DNA from: CAZDML01 sp964506645
GTDB taxonomy: Bacteria; Elusimicrobiota; Elusimicrobia; 2-01-FULL-59-12
Assembly (NCBI GenBank): GCA_964506645.1
Contig: CAZDML010000029.1
Location: 1-18,724, forward strand
Length of the DNA: 18,724 nt
Direction: 5' to 3'
The position numbers were made by a program, and so were the translations under genes. Of this stretch, positions 1-6,808 are shown one piece after another. The notes below the pieces were generated by a model, which made no database searches, was not told the DNA's origin, and saw only the letters and a list, made by a program, of their open reading frames with translations. Position 1 is the stretch's first letter, and the number at the start of each line of letters is the position of its first letter.

Positions 1-2
1 AT

Positions 3-773
3 CTTTCGCTTGCGCAGTTTGTACCGCCGCCTGCGAGGGCCTGCCGTTTTCGTGTTCGTCATGAATTTCGAGCCGACTCCACCCAAAAGCTCGCGCGCCA
101 AGCCGCGGCGCAGGGGGCGCCCGAAGGCTATCTCTGGATCGCTGAAACACAGACGTCAGGCCGCGGTCGTTTGGAACGCACGTGGGCATCCCCCTGGGGC
201 GGTCTTTGGTTTTCGCTCCTCCTTCGCCCCACGTTGCCTGCCGCTCGGCTCTCTTCCTTGGCGCTTGTCACCTCGCTCGCCTTGGCCGACGCTGTGGAAG
301 CAACCACAAACGTGCCTGTCAAAGTGAAATGGCCCAACGATTTGGTGGTGAAGGTCGGTGGGAAATTCAAAAAATTGGCCGGCATCCTCACTGAAATGAA
401 TGCAGAGATTGACCGCACACACTGGGTCGTGATCGGCATCGGGCTTAACGTCAACAACACGATCCCCAAAGCACTGTCCCCCATCGCTGTATCGCTCGTC
501 GACCTCACTGGGAAGTCGACGCCGCGCGCCAAAATCCTCAAAGAGTTCTTAAAATCTTTCGATTCCGCATATCGGGATTTCCAGCGGTTGGGGTTTGAGG
601 CGTTCCGTAAAACCTACTGGTCCCGCTACTACAAACCCGGGTTGCCGACCCGGCTTAAGACTGCCCAGGGCTTTATAATAGGAAGGGCCGCTGGCGTTGA
701 CCCCCAAGGGGCGTTACTAGTAAAATCGTCTGGTATTCTTAAGCCGATTTGGGAAGGCGAGATCTCTTTGTAG
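3..773 (+). CDS. birA: Biotin--[acetyl-CoA-carboxylase] ligase, 5'-truncated
   Basis: Activates biotin to biotinyl-AMP and transfers it to a lysine of biotin carboxyl carrier proteins in the cytoplasm. The frame is open from base 3 with no ATG, GTG or TTG before the TTG at 171, and the conserved family core begins well before that codon, so the true start lies upstream of the window. In order are seen: a DST-Q stretch (about 75-90), the adenylate-binding QTSGRGRLER (about 150-180), a WASPWGGLWFSLLLRP segment, KWPNDL and KLAGIL(T)E with the catalytic-domain lysines, GIGLNVN, and a C-terminal SH3-like domain (VDPQGALLV) ending at TAG 771-773. Whether an N-terminal repressor helix-turn-helix exists cannot be judged; the residues visible before the core do not resemble one. 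The catalytic domain appears intact. Confidence 0.93.
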   Translation, partial: LSLAQFVPPPARACRFRVRHEFRADSTQKLARQAAAQGAPEGYLWIAETQTSGRGRLERTWASPWGGLWFSLLLRPTLPAARLSSLALVTSLALADAVEATTNVPVKVKWPNDLVVKVGGKFKKLAGILTEMNAEIDRTHWVVIGIGLNVNNTIPKALSPIAVSLVDLTGKSTPRAKILKEFLKSFDSAYRDFQRLGFEAFRKTYWSRYYKPGLPTRLKTAQGFIIGRAAGVDPQGALLVKSSGILKPIWEGEISL

Positions 774-802
774 GTCCATTCTGCTTAAAATTCCTCATTT
801 AA

Positions 803-1741
803 ATGAAAATAGGCACCAGCGTTACTGATCTTATTGGAAATACGCCGCTTCTACGGCTCGACCGCCTGCGTTATTGGCTGGGGGAGCGGAAGGTTGAGCT
901 CTATGCCAAAGCCGAGTTCTATAACCCGGGAGGAAGTGTCAAAGACCGCGCCGCTTGGTCCATGGTCAAGGGGGGGATCCGAGACGGGAAGCTCACCAAA
1001 GACAAGATCATTATGGATTCGTCCTCCGGCAACACCGGCATCGCCTATGCGATGATTGGGGCCGCCCTCGGTTACCGCGTCGAGCTTGTCCTGCCGGAAA
1101 ACGCCAGTGAGAAGCGTCGTATCGCTGAAGCCTACGGTGCCAACGTTATTCTCACCGACCCTCTGGAAGGATCAGACGGCGCCATCGTGGAAGCCCAGGC
1201 TCGCCTCAAGAAAAACCCCCAGAAATATTTCATGCCCGATCAATACAACAACCCCGATAACTGGAAAGCCCACTACGAAACCACCGCGAACGAAATCTGG
1301 AAGCAGACGGAAGGTAAAATCACCCATTTTGTAGCCGGCATCGGGACCTCGGGTACGCTCATGGGGACGGGTCGCCGATTGAAAGAGCTTAACCCGAAGA
1401 TTCAAATTATTGCCGTCGAGCCGGCGACGGCCCTGCACGGCCTGGAAGGCTTAAAGCATATGGAGAGTTCGATTGTTCCTGGGATTTATGACTCCAAGGT
1501 TCATGATAAAAAGATCCCCGTGTATACCGAAGACGCTTACGAGATGGTCTGTCGCGTCGCCCGCGAAGAAGGGCTGCTGATCGGGTGGTCTTGTGGAGCG
1601 GCGGTTCAGGCAGCTTTCGAAGTGGCACAGGGACTCGAGAGTGGCGTGGTCGTGACCGTGCTTCCTGACCGCGGTGAGCGTTATCTGGACAGTGCCTTCT
1701 GGCGCGAAGTCTTGAGCTTCTGGGAAAAGCGGGGGAAATAA
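803..1741 (+). CDS. cysM: Cysteine synthase (PLP-dependent, CysK/CysM family)
   Basis: A 312-residue fold-type II PLP enzyme that makes L-cysteine from an activated serine (O-acetylserine or O-phosphoserine) and sulfide or a sulfur carrier. Visible motifs: IGNTPLLRL (11-19), the PLP lysine in NPGGSVKDR (K47), the substrate loop SSGNTG (74-79), a QYNNPDNWKAHY segment (148-158), the phosphate-binding GIGTSGT (179-185) and a C-terminal GWSCGAA. Length is typical. Its stop shares one base with the start of the next gene, a Mec-type JAMM peptidase; this pairing is known for the mycobacterial CysM system, so I use cysM, but cysK cannot be excluded from sequence alone. No clear Shine-Dalgarno precedes the ATG. 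A TAAAAT box lies 11 bases upstream (786-791), without a convincing -35. The 29-base gap from birA would also allow co-transcription. Confidence 0.9.
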   Translation: MKIGTSVTDLIGNTPLLRLDRLRYWLGERKVELYAKAEFYNPGGSVKDRAAWSMVKGGIRDGKLTKDKIIMDSSSGNTGIAYAMIGAALGYRVELVLPENASEKRRIAEAYGANVILTDPLEGSDGAIVEAQARLKKNPQKYFMPDQYNNPDNWKAHYETTANEIWKQTEGKITHFVAGIGTSGTLMGTGRRLKELNPKIQIIAVEPATALHGLEGLKHMESSIVPGIYDSKVHDKKIPVYTEDAYEMVCRVAREEGLLIGWSCGAAVQAAFEVAQGLESGVVVTVLPDRGERYLDSAFWREVLSFWEKRGK

Positions 1742-2184
1742 TGCCGCCGTCGATCTCCTTTACCGCCGACGCATGGAGCACGCTGCAGAAAGTGGCTGAA
1801 GAGGCTTATCCTTTTGAAGGATGCGGTTTGTTGGTGGGCCCGCTCGACAAAGAAAAAAAGGTGACGCGTATTGTGACGATGAAGAATGTCCTACGCGACG
1901 AAGGTCGCGGCCGGTTCGACTTCTCCTTCTCTCCTCAGGAATTTGTTCAGCATCAGATGGCGATTGAACGCGATAATCTTGATGTCGTGGGGATTTATCA
2001 TACGCATCCCGATCATCCGCCGCGCCCAAGCAAAACCGATGAATCGCAACCGATGTTGTCCGGTTGGATCAATGTGATTGCCTCCGTTCATGGGGGGAAA
2101 TTTAAAGAAGCGAAAGCGTGGTGGCGCGACGATGAAAAGGTTCCGTTCGAAGAAACAATGCTCCAATTCGGACCGAAATCTTGA
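1741..2184 (+). CDS. JAMM/MPN+ zinc metallopeptidase, Mec (CysO-cysteine peptidase) type
   Basis: A 147-residue Mov34/MPN/PAD-1 family protein. The full JAMM signature is present: catalytic Glu26 in PFEGCG, then H87-T-H89 followed by the S97 and D100 of the PSKTD segment, which bind zinc and activate water. The prokaryotic family member Mec in Mycobacterium releases cysteine from the C-terminus of the ubiquitin-like sulfur carrier CysO; other relatives cleave ubiquitin-like or ThiS/MoaD-like tails. ATG 1741 overlaps the cysM stop by one base (TAATG), so the two are almost certainly co-translated. No sulfur-carrier gene (small protein ending in GG) is visible in the window, so the substrate is inferred from the neighbour only. 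The stop codon region overlaps a promoter-like -35 for the next gene. Confidence 0.85.
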   Translation: MPPSISFTADAWSTLQKVAEEAYPFEGCGLLVGPLDKEKKVTRIVTMKNVLRDEGRGRFDFSFSPQEFVQHQMAIERDNLDVVGIYHTHPDHPPRPSKTDESQPMLSGWINVIASVHGGKFKEAKAWWRDDEKVPFEETMLQFGPKS

Positions 2185-2209
2185 CAAGGCACGGATTCTG
2201 TGAGAAAAT
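2181..2209 (+). promoter_or_regulatory. Sigma70-like promoter upstream of the histone gene
   Basis: A perfect -35 hexamer TTGACA at 2181-2186 overlaps the end of the Mec gene. It is followed, after 17 bp, by GAAAAT at 2204-2209 (4 of 6 matches to TATAAT). This spacing is optimal. It would give a leader of roughly 50 bases before the histone ATG at 2270 and would let that gene be expressed independently of cysM-mec. The call rests on pattern only. Confidence 0.45.
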
Positions 2210-2240
2210 CAGCGATCTCGAAGTACTCCGATTTAACTGA

Positions 2241-2252
2241 AATTTATAAATT
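2241..2252. promoter_or_regulatory. 12-bp AT-only palindrome before the histone ribosome-binding site
   Basis: AATTTATAAATT is a perfect 12-bp palindrome located 6 bases upstream of the GGAGG of the histone gene. It lies in the predicted leader, downstream of the promoter-like site. It could be an operator or a flexible AT-rich binding site, possibly for autoregulation, but a chance AT-rich palindrome is also possible. Confidence 0.25.
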
Positions 2253-2269
2253 CCACCTGGAGGCCTAAC

Positions 2270-2449
2270 ATGGCAGAGACACTCGTAGTGGTCAGCAAAG
2301 TGAAAAAGATCGTAAAAGACGCGGGACTTCGCACCGGCGGCGATTATGTTGACGCTCTGTCCGCGCGCATCAATGATTTGGTTCAAGCATCCATCAACAA
2401 AGTGAAGTCCGATGCCAGCAAAAAAACGCTGGGGGCGGAAGATCTCTAA
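2270..2449 (+). CDS. Small bacterial histone (single histone fold, Bd0055/HBb-like)
   Basis: A 59-residue protein, MAETLVVVSKVKKIVKDAGL at the N-terminus and ending KKTLGAEDL. It is too short for common ORF cut-offs. It has an excellent ribosome-binding site, GGAGG at 2259-2263, with a 6-base spacer to ATG 2270. Layout matches a minimal histone fold: alpha1 with the SKVKK-IVK basic helix (about 8-18), loop, a long central helix alpha2 (about 24-47, pattern YVDALSARINDLVQASINKV), then the loop 2 segment SDASKKT and a very short alpha3 ending in ED. The VVxSKVKK start and the (A/S)D-x-x-K-T-x-x-x-D ending are those I know from the Bdellovibrio histone Bd0055 and relatives, an abundant nucleoid protein there. 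About 11 lysine/arginine residues favour nucleic-acid binding. It lies between a promoter-like site and ubiE. Recognition is from memory, not from a search. Confidence 0.82.
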   Translation: MAETLVVVSKVKKIVKDAGLRTGGDYVDALSARINDLVQASINKVKSDASKKTLGAEDL

Positions 2450-3194
2450 TTCGTCCGCTACACGTCCGGGGCGGCGACTCCCCGACGTGTGGAAAGCGCC
2501 GGTGGCTGTTTCACCAGCCCCCGCCGCCAACTCGGTTAAGGCGATGTTTGATGGCATCGCACCGCAATATGACCGATTTAATGCCTGGGCCAGCCTGGGT
2601 CTCCATCAGTACTGGAGAAAGCAGCTGATCCAGCGAGTCCCCGAGGGAGCTCGGGTACTTGATATCGCAACAGGTACAGGGGACGTCGCGATTCAAGCGA
2701 AGTCGCAGGGTTATGATGTGGTCGGCCTCGATTTTTCCGCTGCCATGATTGAACGGGCACGAGAAAAAGATTCCGCCAGCGGTATCCGCTGGACTGTCGG
2801 TTCCGCCGACAAACTGCCGTTCTCCGACCAGTCGTTCGGATGTATCACCTCGGCGTTTGCCCTGAGAAACTTCTGGACTTCCCTGGATAAGGTCTTTAAG
2901 GAAAACTTCCGCGTTTTAAAGCGCGGGGGGAAAGTTTTGCACATGGATTTTGGCCGACCCGATTCGGCTTTTTTCCGCTGGGGACACAAGATGCACCTGA
3001 CGTACAGTGTGCCCCGGATTGGCCAGTGGCTTTGCGGTAAAGAGTGGCCCAACGGTTATCTGGAATCAACGATTGATCAGTTCCATGAACCGGGGGAGAT
3101 TAAACGACGGCTCCTCATGGCTGGTTTTGAGAACGTCTCACAGACCCCTCTGATGTGGGGTATAATACGCATCTACGAAGGAACGAAATGCTAG
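2412..3194 (+). CDS. ubiE: Class I SAM-dependent quinone methyltransferase UbiE/MenG
   Basis: C-methylates the ring of a menaquinone or ubiquinone precursor using S-adenosylmethionine, a late step in respiratory quinone synthesis. Motifs (numbered from ATG 2412): the UbiE signature MFDGIAPQYDRFN (45-57), SAM-binding motif I VLDIATGTGD (82-91), a second acidic strand end VVGLDFSAAM (103-112), an ALRNF segment and VLKRGGKVLHMDF typical of the family. The start is doubtful. ATG 2412 overlaps the histone gene by 38 bases and gives an unusual basic leader with no good ribosome-binding site. GTG 2487 or GTG 2502 (GGAAAG 5 bases upstream) would give 235 or 230 residues, closer to the usual family length. 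The 3' end overlaps nuoA by 7 bases and contains a promoter for the nuo operon. Which quinone is made cannot be told from this gene. Confidence 0.9.
   Translation: MPAKKRWGRKISNSSATRPGRRLPDVWKAPVAVSPAPAANSVKAMFDGIAPQYDRFNAWASLGLHQYWRKQLIQRVPEGARVLDIATGTGDVAIQAKSQGYDVVGLDFSAAMIERAREKDSASGIRWTVGSADKLPFSDQSFGCITSAFALRNFWTSLDKVFKENFRVLKRGGKVLHMDFGRPDSAFFRWGHKMHLTYSVPRIGQWLCGKEWPNGYLESTIDQFHEPGEIKRRLLMAGFENVSQTPLMWGIIRIYEGTKC
3137..3166 (+). promoter_or_regulatory. Promoter for the nuo operon inside the 3' end of ubiE
   Basis: A consensus -10 TATAAT at 3161-3166 is preceded, after 18 bp, by CTCACA at 3137-3142 (4 of 6 to TTGACA). Transcription would start near 3173, only about 15 bases before the nuoA ATG at 3188, leaving just the GAAGGA ribosome-binding site in the leader. 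The nuo operon could therefore be expressed separately from ubiE. Confidence 0.45.
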
Positions 3195-3547
3195 CGCAAT
3201 ACGGACATATTTTCCTCTTTGTACTGTTCGGTATGAGTTTTGCGATCGTCAATCTACTGGTCGCATTTCTTATCCGTTTTAAGAGCAAGGACAGTCAGGG
3301 AAAAATCGCATACGAGTGCGGCATGGAACCTCTGGGAACTCCCTATGTGCCAACCGATATCCGTTTCTACGTGTATGCGCTGCTCTTCGTCGTTTTTGAT
3401 GTGGAATCGCTTTTTATGTATCCGTGGGCGGTGGTGTTTCGTCAGATCGGTATGATTGGGTTTATTGAAATGATCGTTTTTGTAGCGGTGCTCGCACTGG
3501 GCCTGATGTATGTCTGGAAGCGTGGCGCACTGGAGTGGGAGAACTAA
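3188..3547 (+). CDS. nuoA: NADH-quinone oxidoreductase subunit A
   Basis: Small membrane subunit of complex I (119 residues, three predicted transmembrane helices at about 6-30, 60-80 and 88-110) at the junction of the membrane arm and the quinone site. The loop with AYECGMEP (41-48, conserved Cys44) and the FDVESLFMYPW segment (70-80, with acidic D71 and E73 in helix 2) are hallmarks. I chose ATG 3188 rather than the in-frame ATG 3155 because GAAGGA (3177-3182) sits 5 bases ahead of it and the protein then begins with the expected first helix. It overlaps the ubiE stop by 7 bases and abuts nuoB with no gap. First gene of a ten-gene nuo operon. Confidence 0.97.
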   Translation: MLAQYGHIFLFVLFGMSFAIVNLLVAFLIRFKSKDSQGKIAYECGMEPLGTPYVPTDIRFYVYALLFVVFDVESLFMYPWAVVFRQIGMIGFIEMIVFVAVLALGLMYVWKRGALEWEN

Positions 3548-4084
3548 ATGGGTATTTTGCTGGATAAGGGCCCGCTGTACGCTGAACATTTGCCAGGCGG
3601 TTCGTTGTTTTTGACTACGGCTGACACTTTTGTGAATTGGGCGCGCAAGTCGAGCATATGGCCGTTGACGTTTGGTCTGGCCTGCTGCGCTATTGAGATG
3701 ATGGCCTCCTATGCCAGTAAATACGATTTTGACCGCTTCGGTGTTATCCCGCGTCCGACCCCCCGCCAGGCAGACCTGATGATTATTGCTGGCACCGTCA
3801 CCAAAAAAATGGCGCCGCGTATCGAATTGCTTTACCATCAGATGCCGGAACCGCGATTTGTGATTTCCATGGGGTCATGTTCGAATTCAGGCGGACCCTA
3901 TTATGATGCCTACTCGGTGTGTAAAGGCGTGGACAAAGTAATCCCCGTGGATGTGTATGTGCCCGGATGTCCACCGCGTCCGGAAGCCCTGCAGCAGGGT
4001 GTGCTCGCGCTGCAGAAAAAAATCATGCAATACAGTATGCTGCAGGCTGCCAAAAAGAAAGCCGCCGCCGAAAGCGTCGCCTAG
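3548..4084 (+). CDS. nuoB: NADH-quinone oxidoreductase subunit B
   Basis: Peripheral subunit (178 residues) that carries cluster N2, the last [4Fe-4S] centre, which donates electrons to quinone. All four expected ligands are visible: adjacent C46-C47 in LACCAIEMM, C111 in SMGSCSNSGG and C141 in VPGCPPRPEAL. The C-terminus is a lysine/alanine-rich tail (from about 168). The start directly follows the nuoA stop; GGGAG about 6 bases upstream serves as ribosome-binding site. Intact N2 ligands mean the quinone-reducing module is expected to work provided electrons reach it. Confidence 0.97.
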   Translation: MGILLDKGPLYAEHLPGGSLFLTTADTFVNWARKSSIWPLTFGLACCAIEMMASYASKYDFDRFGVIPRPTPRQADLMIIAGTVTKKMAPRIELLYHQMPEPRFVISMGSCSNSGGPYYDAYSVCKGVDKVIPVDVYVPGCPPRPEALQQGVLALQKKIMQYSMLQAAKKKAAAESVA

Positions 4085-4100
4085 GGCCCGAAACAACTCC

Positions 4101-4571
4101 ATGACCAACGACGAAATTCTCTCAGCGATCCAGGCTAAATTTTCCGATGTGCAGCCGATCGCCCCGACTGCCGGACAAGCACGCGGAAACGAAGCATATG
4201 CTTCTGTCCCGGCCGTCAAGATCGTAGAAGTATGCAAATACCTTCGCATGGATCCGCCGCTGCATTTCGATTTCCTCTCGTTTCAAACCGCTATCGATTT
4301 TAAAGACCGTTTCGAAGTGGTGTACTACCTCACGTCCACTTTGCATAAACATAAACTCGTTTTAAAAGTCACTCTGCCGCACGATAACCCGGAACTCCCG
4401 AGCGTGACCTCGGTCTGGCCGACCGCTGATTGGCAGGAGAGGGAAATGTTCGATTTGATGGGCATCCGATTTAGTGGTCACTACAATCTGCGCCGCATCC
4501 TTCTTCCGGATGACTGGGAAGGCTATCCGCTGCGCAAAGACTATGTCGCTAAACCGGACCGGTACGACTAA
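4101..4571 (+). CDS. nuoC: NADH-quinone oxidoreductase subunit C (30 kDa)
   Basis: A separate, unfused subunit C of 156 residues, part of the connecting module of complex I next to NuoD. The C-terminal family signature is complete: DWQEREMFDLMGIRF, GHYNLRRILLPDDWEGYPL, RKDY. ATG 4101 (MTNDEILSAI) is preferred over an upstream in-frame start at 3951, which would overlap nuoB by 134 bases and gives a non-homologous basic leader. There is no clear Shine-Dalgarno in the 16-base gap after nuoB, so translation may depend on coupling. It is 5 bases from nuoD. Confidence 0.95.
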   Translation: MTNDEILSAIQAKFSDVQPIAPTAGQARGNEAYASVPAVKIVEVCKYLRMDPPLHFDFLSFQTAIDFKDRFEVVYYLTSTLHKHKLVLKVTLPHDNPELPSVTSVWPTADWQEREMFDLMGIRFSGHYNLRRILLPDDWEGYPLRKDYVAKPDRYD

Positions 4572-4576
4572 TTTTT

Positions 4577-5731
4577 ATGGCTGAAACGACAGTTCCTAAA
4601 CACGCCGCTGAAGTATTCCCGACCCAGGTGCCAGAAACAGGCATGTTTATCAGCCTGGGACCCCAGCACCCGTCGACACACGGGGTGCTGCGCGTTGCCA
4701 TCACCGTGGATGGGGAAAAAGTAACGAGTGCTCAGCCGGATTTGGGCTACCTGCACCGCGCGACAGAAAAACTTGCAGAAAAGCGAACCTATCCACAAAT
4801 CATCGTTTTGACGGACCGGCTCGACTATCTGGCGGCCATGACCAACAACTGGTCTTACTGTCTGGCTGTGGAAAAGATGATGGGCGCTATCGCCCAAGTG
4901 CCCGAGCGCGCGGAGTATTTGCGCATTATCGTGGGCGAGCTGCAGCGCATCGCTTCGCACTGCGTGTTCCTGGGAACGTATGGGATTGACATCGGCGCGT
5001 TCACGCCGTTCCTTGTAGCCTTCGGTCGTGAGCGTGAGCGCATCCTGGATCTCTTTGAAGAAATCTGCGGTGCTCGCTTAACGTATAACTACATACGTAT
5101 CGGCGGTGTCATGGCGGATGCCCCGGCCGGCTGGGAAGACCGCGTCCGCGCCTTCGCGAAGGACATGTACAAGCGTATTGATGAGTACGACACCCTCCTG
5201 ACCTATAATCCGATTTTCATGGACCGCACTCAAAACATTGGCAAGATGACTCCGGAAATGGCGATTGCCTGGGGTGTCACTGGCCCGAACCTGCGTGCCA
5301 CCGGACTCCGGGCCGATGTACGCAAAGATGATCCTTACAGCCTCTACAGCAAACTTCAATTTGATATTCCGGTGGGCAAACAAGGTGACTGCTGGGAACG
5401 CTACTGCGTTCGCGTGCAGGAAATGCGCGAAAGCTTGAAGATTATTGAGCAAGCGCTCGACCAGATGAAGCCGGGCGACACGATGGCAAAAATCCCCAAA
5501 GTCTTCCGTGTGCCGGCGGGCGAAGGCTACGGCCATCTTGAAGCGCCGCGAGGCGACCTCGGCTTCTATATCGTCTCCGATGCGACGGCGAGCCCGTACC
5601 GTATGCACATTCGTGCCCCTTCCTTTATTAATCTGCAGGCACTTCAACAGCTCATTGTCGGATGGAAGGTCTCCGATGTTATCGCGATTCTGGGCAGTAT
5701 TGATATCGTTTTGGGTGAGGTCGACCGCTAA
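4577..5731 (+). CDS. nuoD: NADH-quinone oxidoreductase subunit D (49 kDa)
   Basis: A 384-residue subunit related to the large subunit of NiFe hydrogenases. Together with NuoB it forms the quinone-binding pocket. Signatures seen: GPQHPSTHGVLR (29-39, with the His residues near the quinone head), DLGYLHRATEKLAE, TDRLDY, GELQRIASH and the C-terminal IDIVLGEVDR. The hydrogenase nickel-ligand CxxC pairs are absent, as expected for true complex I rather than a membrane-bound hydrogenase. The stop overlaps nuoH by one base. In standard nuo operons nuoE, nuoF and nuoG follow here; in this window they do not. Confidence 0.97.
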   Translation: MAETTVPKHAAEVFPTQVPETGMFISLGPQHPSTHGVLRVAITVDGEKVTSAQPDLGYLHRATEKLAEKRTYPQIIVLTDRLDYLAAMTNNWSYCLAVEKMMGAIAQVPERAEYLRIIVGELQRIASHCVFLGTYGIDIGAFTPFLVAFGRERERILDLFEEICGARLTYNYIRIGGVMADAPAGWEDRVRAFAKDMYKRIDEYDTLLTYNPIFMDRTQNIGKMTPEMAIAWGVTGPNLRATGLRADVRKDDPYSLYSKLQFDIPVGKQGDCWERYCVRVQEMRESLKIIEQALDQMKPGDTMAKIPKVFRVPAGEGYGHLEAPRGDLGFYIVSDATASPYRMHIRAPSFINLQALQQLIVGWKVSDVIAILGSIDIVLGEVDR

Positions 5732-6807
5732 TGCTTGAACTCGGACCGCACCTCTCGGATCTCTTCAGTATGCTGCGCGGGTTCTTAACCAGCCATGGCA
5801 TGCCCAGCTGGGGGGCTCGGCTGTTATCGATGTCGCTGCAGACCTCGATCATTGTGACGCTCATTTCGCTCGTGCCCATGGTGCTTGTATACGCCGAACG
5901 AAAGGTATCTGCATTCATGCAGGCCCGAGTGGGTCCGATGCATGTGGGTCCATGGGGCATTTTCCAGACCTTGGCAGACGGTATTAAGCTTATTTTTAAA
6001 GAAGATATTGTTCCGAAAGGCAGCGACTGGTGGCTGCATTATCTGGCTCCGATCATTGCTTGCGGTCCTGCCTTCGCCTGTTACGCCGCCGTGCCGTTTG
6101 GTAAAGGTATGACGCCTGTTGACCTCGATATTGGTGTGCTGTACATCTTTGCGATTTCTGGGATCTCGACGATTGGTATTTTGGTCGCGGGTTGGGGATC
6201 GGGCAATAAATTTTCCATGATCGGTGGACTTCGCGGTGCGGCACAGCTTGTTTCCTATGAAATTCCGCGCGTTCTCTCCGTCGTGCCTGTGCTTATGTTT
6301 TACGGTAGCCAGAGCCTTCGCGTCATCGCTGAGGGGCAGCAGATCCGCTGGATGGGCTTTTTGCCGAAGTGGTTTATCTTCTATCCTGTGATTGGCCAGC
6401 TCGCTTTCCTGATTTTCCTTATCAGTTCCGTTGCAGAAACCAACCGTACGCCCTTTGATATCCCGGAAGCCGAATCCGAACTTGTGGCCGGTTTTCATAC
6501 CGAATTCAGTGGTCTTAAGTTCGCGCTTTTCTTCCTGGCGGAATATGCCTATGTGTTCCTGTCTTCGGCGATGGCCGTGGCGCTCTTTCTGGGTGGGGGA
6601 GATGGTTTCCTGTTGCCGAACGGCCTTATTCCATCCTGGATATGGTTTATCGGTAAGACGTTTGCCATCGTATTTATTTTCCTTTGGTTCCGTTGGACGT
6701 TCCCACGGTTACGCGTGGACCGCTTGATGCAGTTCTGTTGGAAATTCTTACTGCCTTGGTCGCTCGTGAATATTCTTTTGACCGGCGGCTATATTCTCTG
6801 GAGATAA
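5731..6807 (+). CDS. nuoH: NADH-quinone oxidoreductase subunit H
   Basis: Membrane subunit (358 residues, about eight transmembrane helices) forming the entry to the quinone chamber and linking redox chemistry to proton pumping. Hallmarks: YAERKVSAFMQARVGP (54-69), the amphipathic LADGIKLIFKED segment (81-92), SMIGGLRGAAQLVSYEIP (162-179) and AETNRTPFDIPEAESELVAG (235-254) with its string of acidic residues, then TEFSGLKFALFFLAEY. ATG 5731 overlaps the nuoD stop by one base, with GGTGAGG just upstream. It is followed after one base by nuoJ; nuoI, which normally sits between H and J, is missing. Confidence 0.97.
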   Translation: MLELGPHLSDLFSMLRGFLTSHGMPSWGARLLSMSLQTSIIVTLISLVPMVLVYAERKVSAFMQARVGPMHVGPWGIFQTLADGIKLIFKEDIVPKGSDWWLHYLAPIIACGPAFACYAAVPFGKGMTPVDLDIGVLYIFAISGISTIGILVAGWGSGNKFSMIGGLRGAAQLVSYEIPRVLSVVPVLMFYGSQSLRVIAEGQQIRWMGFLPKWFIFYPVIGQLAFLIFLISSVAETNRTPFDIPEAESELVAGFHTEFSGLKFALFFLAEYAYVFLSSAMAVALFLGGGDGFLLPNGLIPSWIWFIGKTFAIVFIFLWFRWTFPRLRVDRLMQFCWKFLLPWSLVNILLTGGYILWR

Positions 6808-6808
6808 G

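Noticed and set aside
171..773. birA starting at TTG 171
   Set aside because: The conserved ligase core (DST, QTSGRGR) lies upstream in the same frame, so a start here would cut off the biotinyl-AMP site; the gene is simply truncated by the window edge.
3951..4100. Upstream extension of nuoC overlapping nuoB
   Set aside because: The 50 extra residues are basic and Cys-rich with no family similarity and come from the nuoB coding sequence read in another frame; ATG 4101 fits NuoC.
4577..5731. NuoD as a group 4 membrane-bound hydrogenase large subunit (because NuoE/F/G/I are missing)
   Set aside because: The nickel-binding CxxC pairs are absent, and NuoA, NuoK and three antiporter-like subunits are present, so this is a complex I core.
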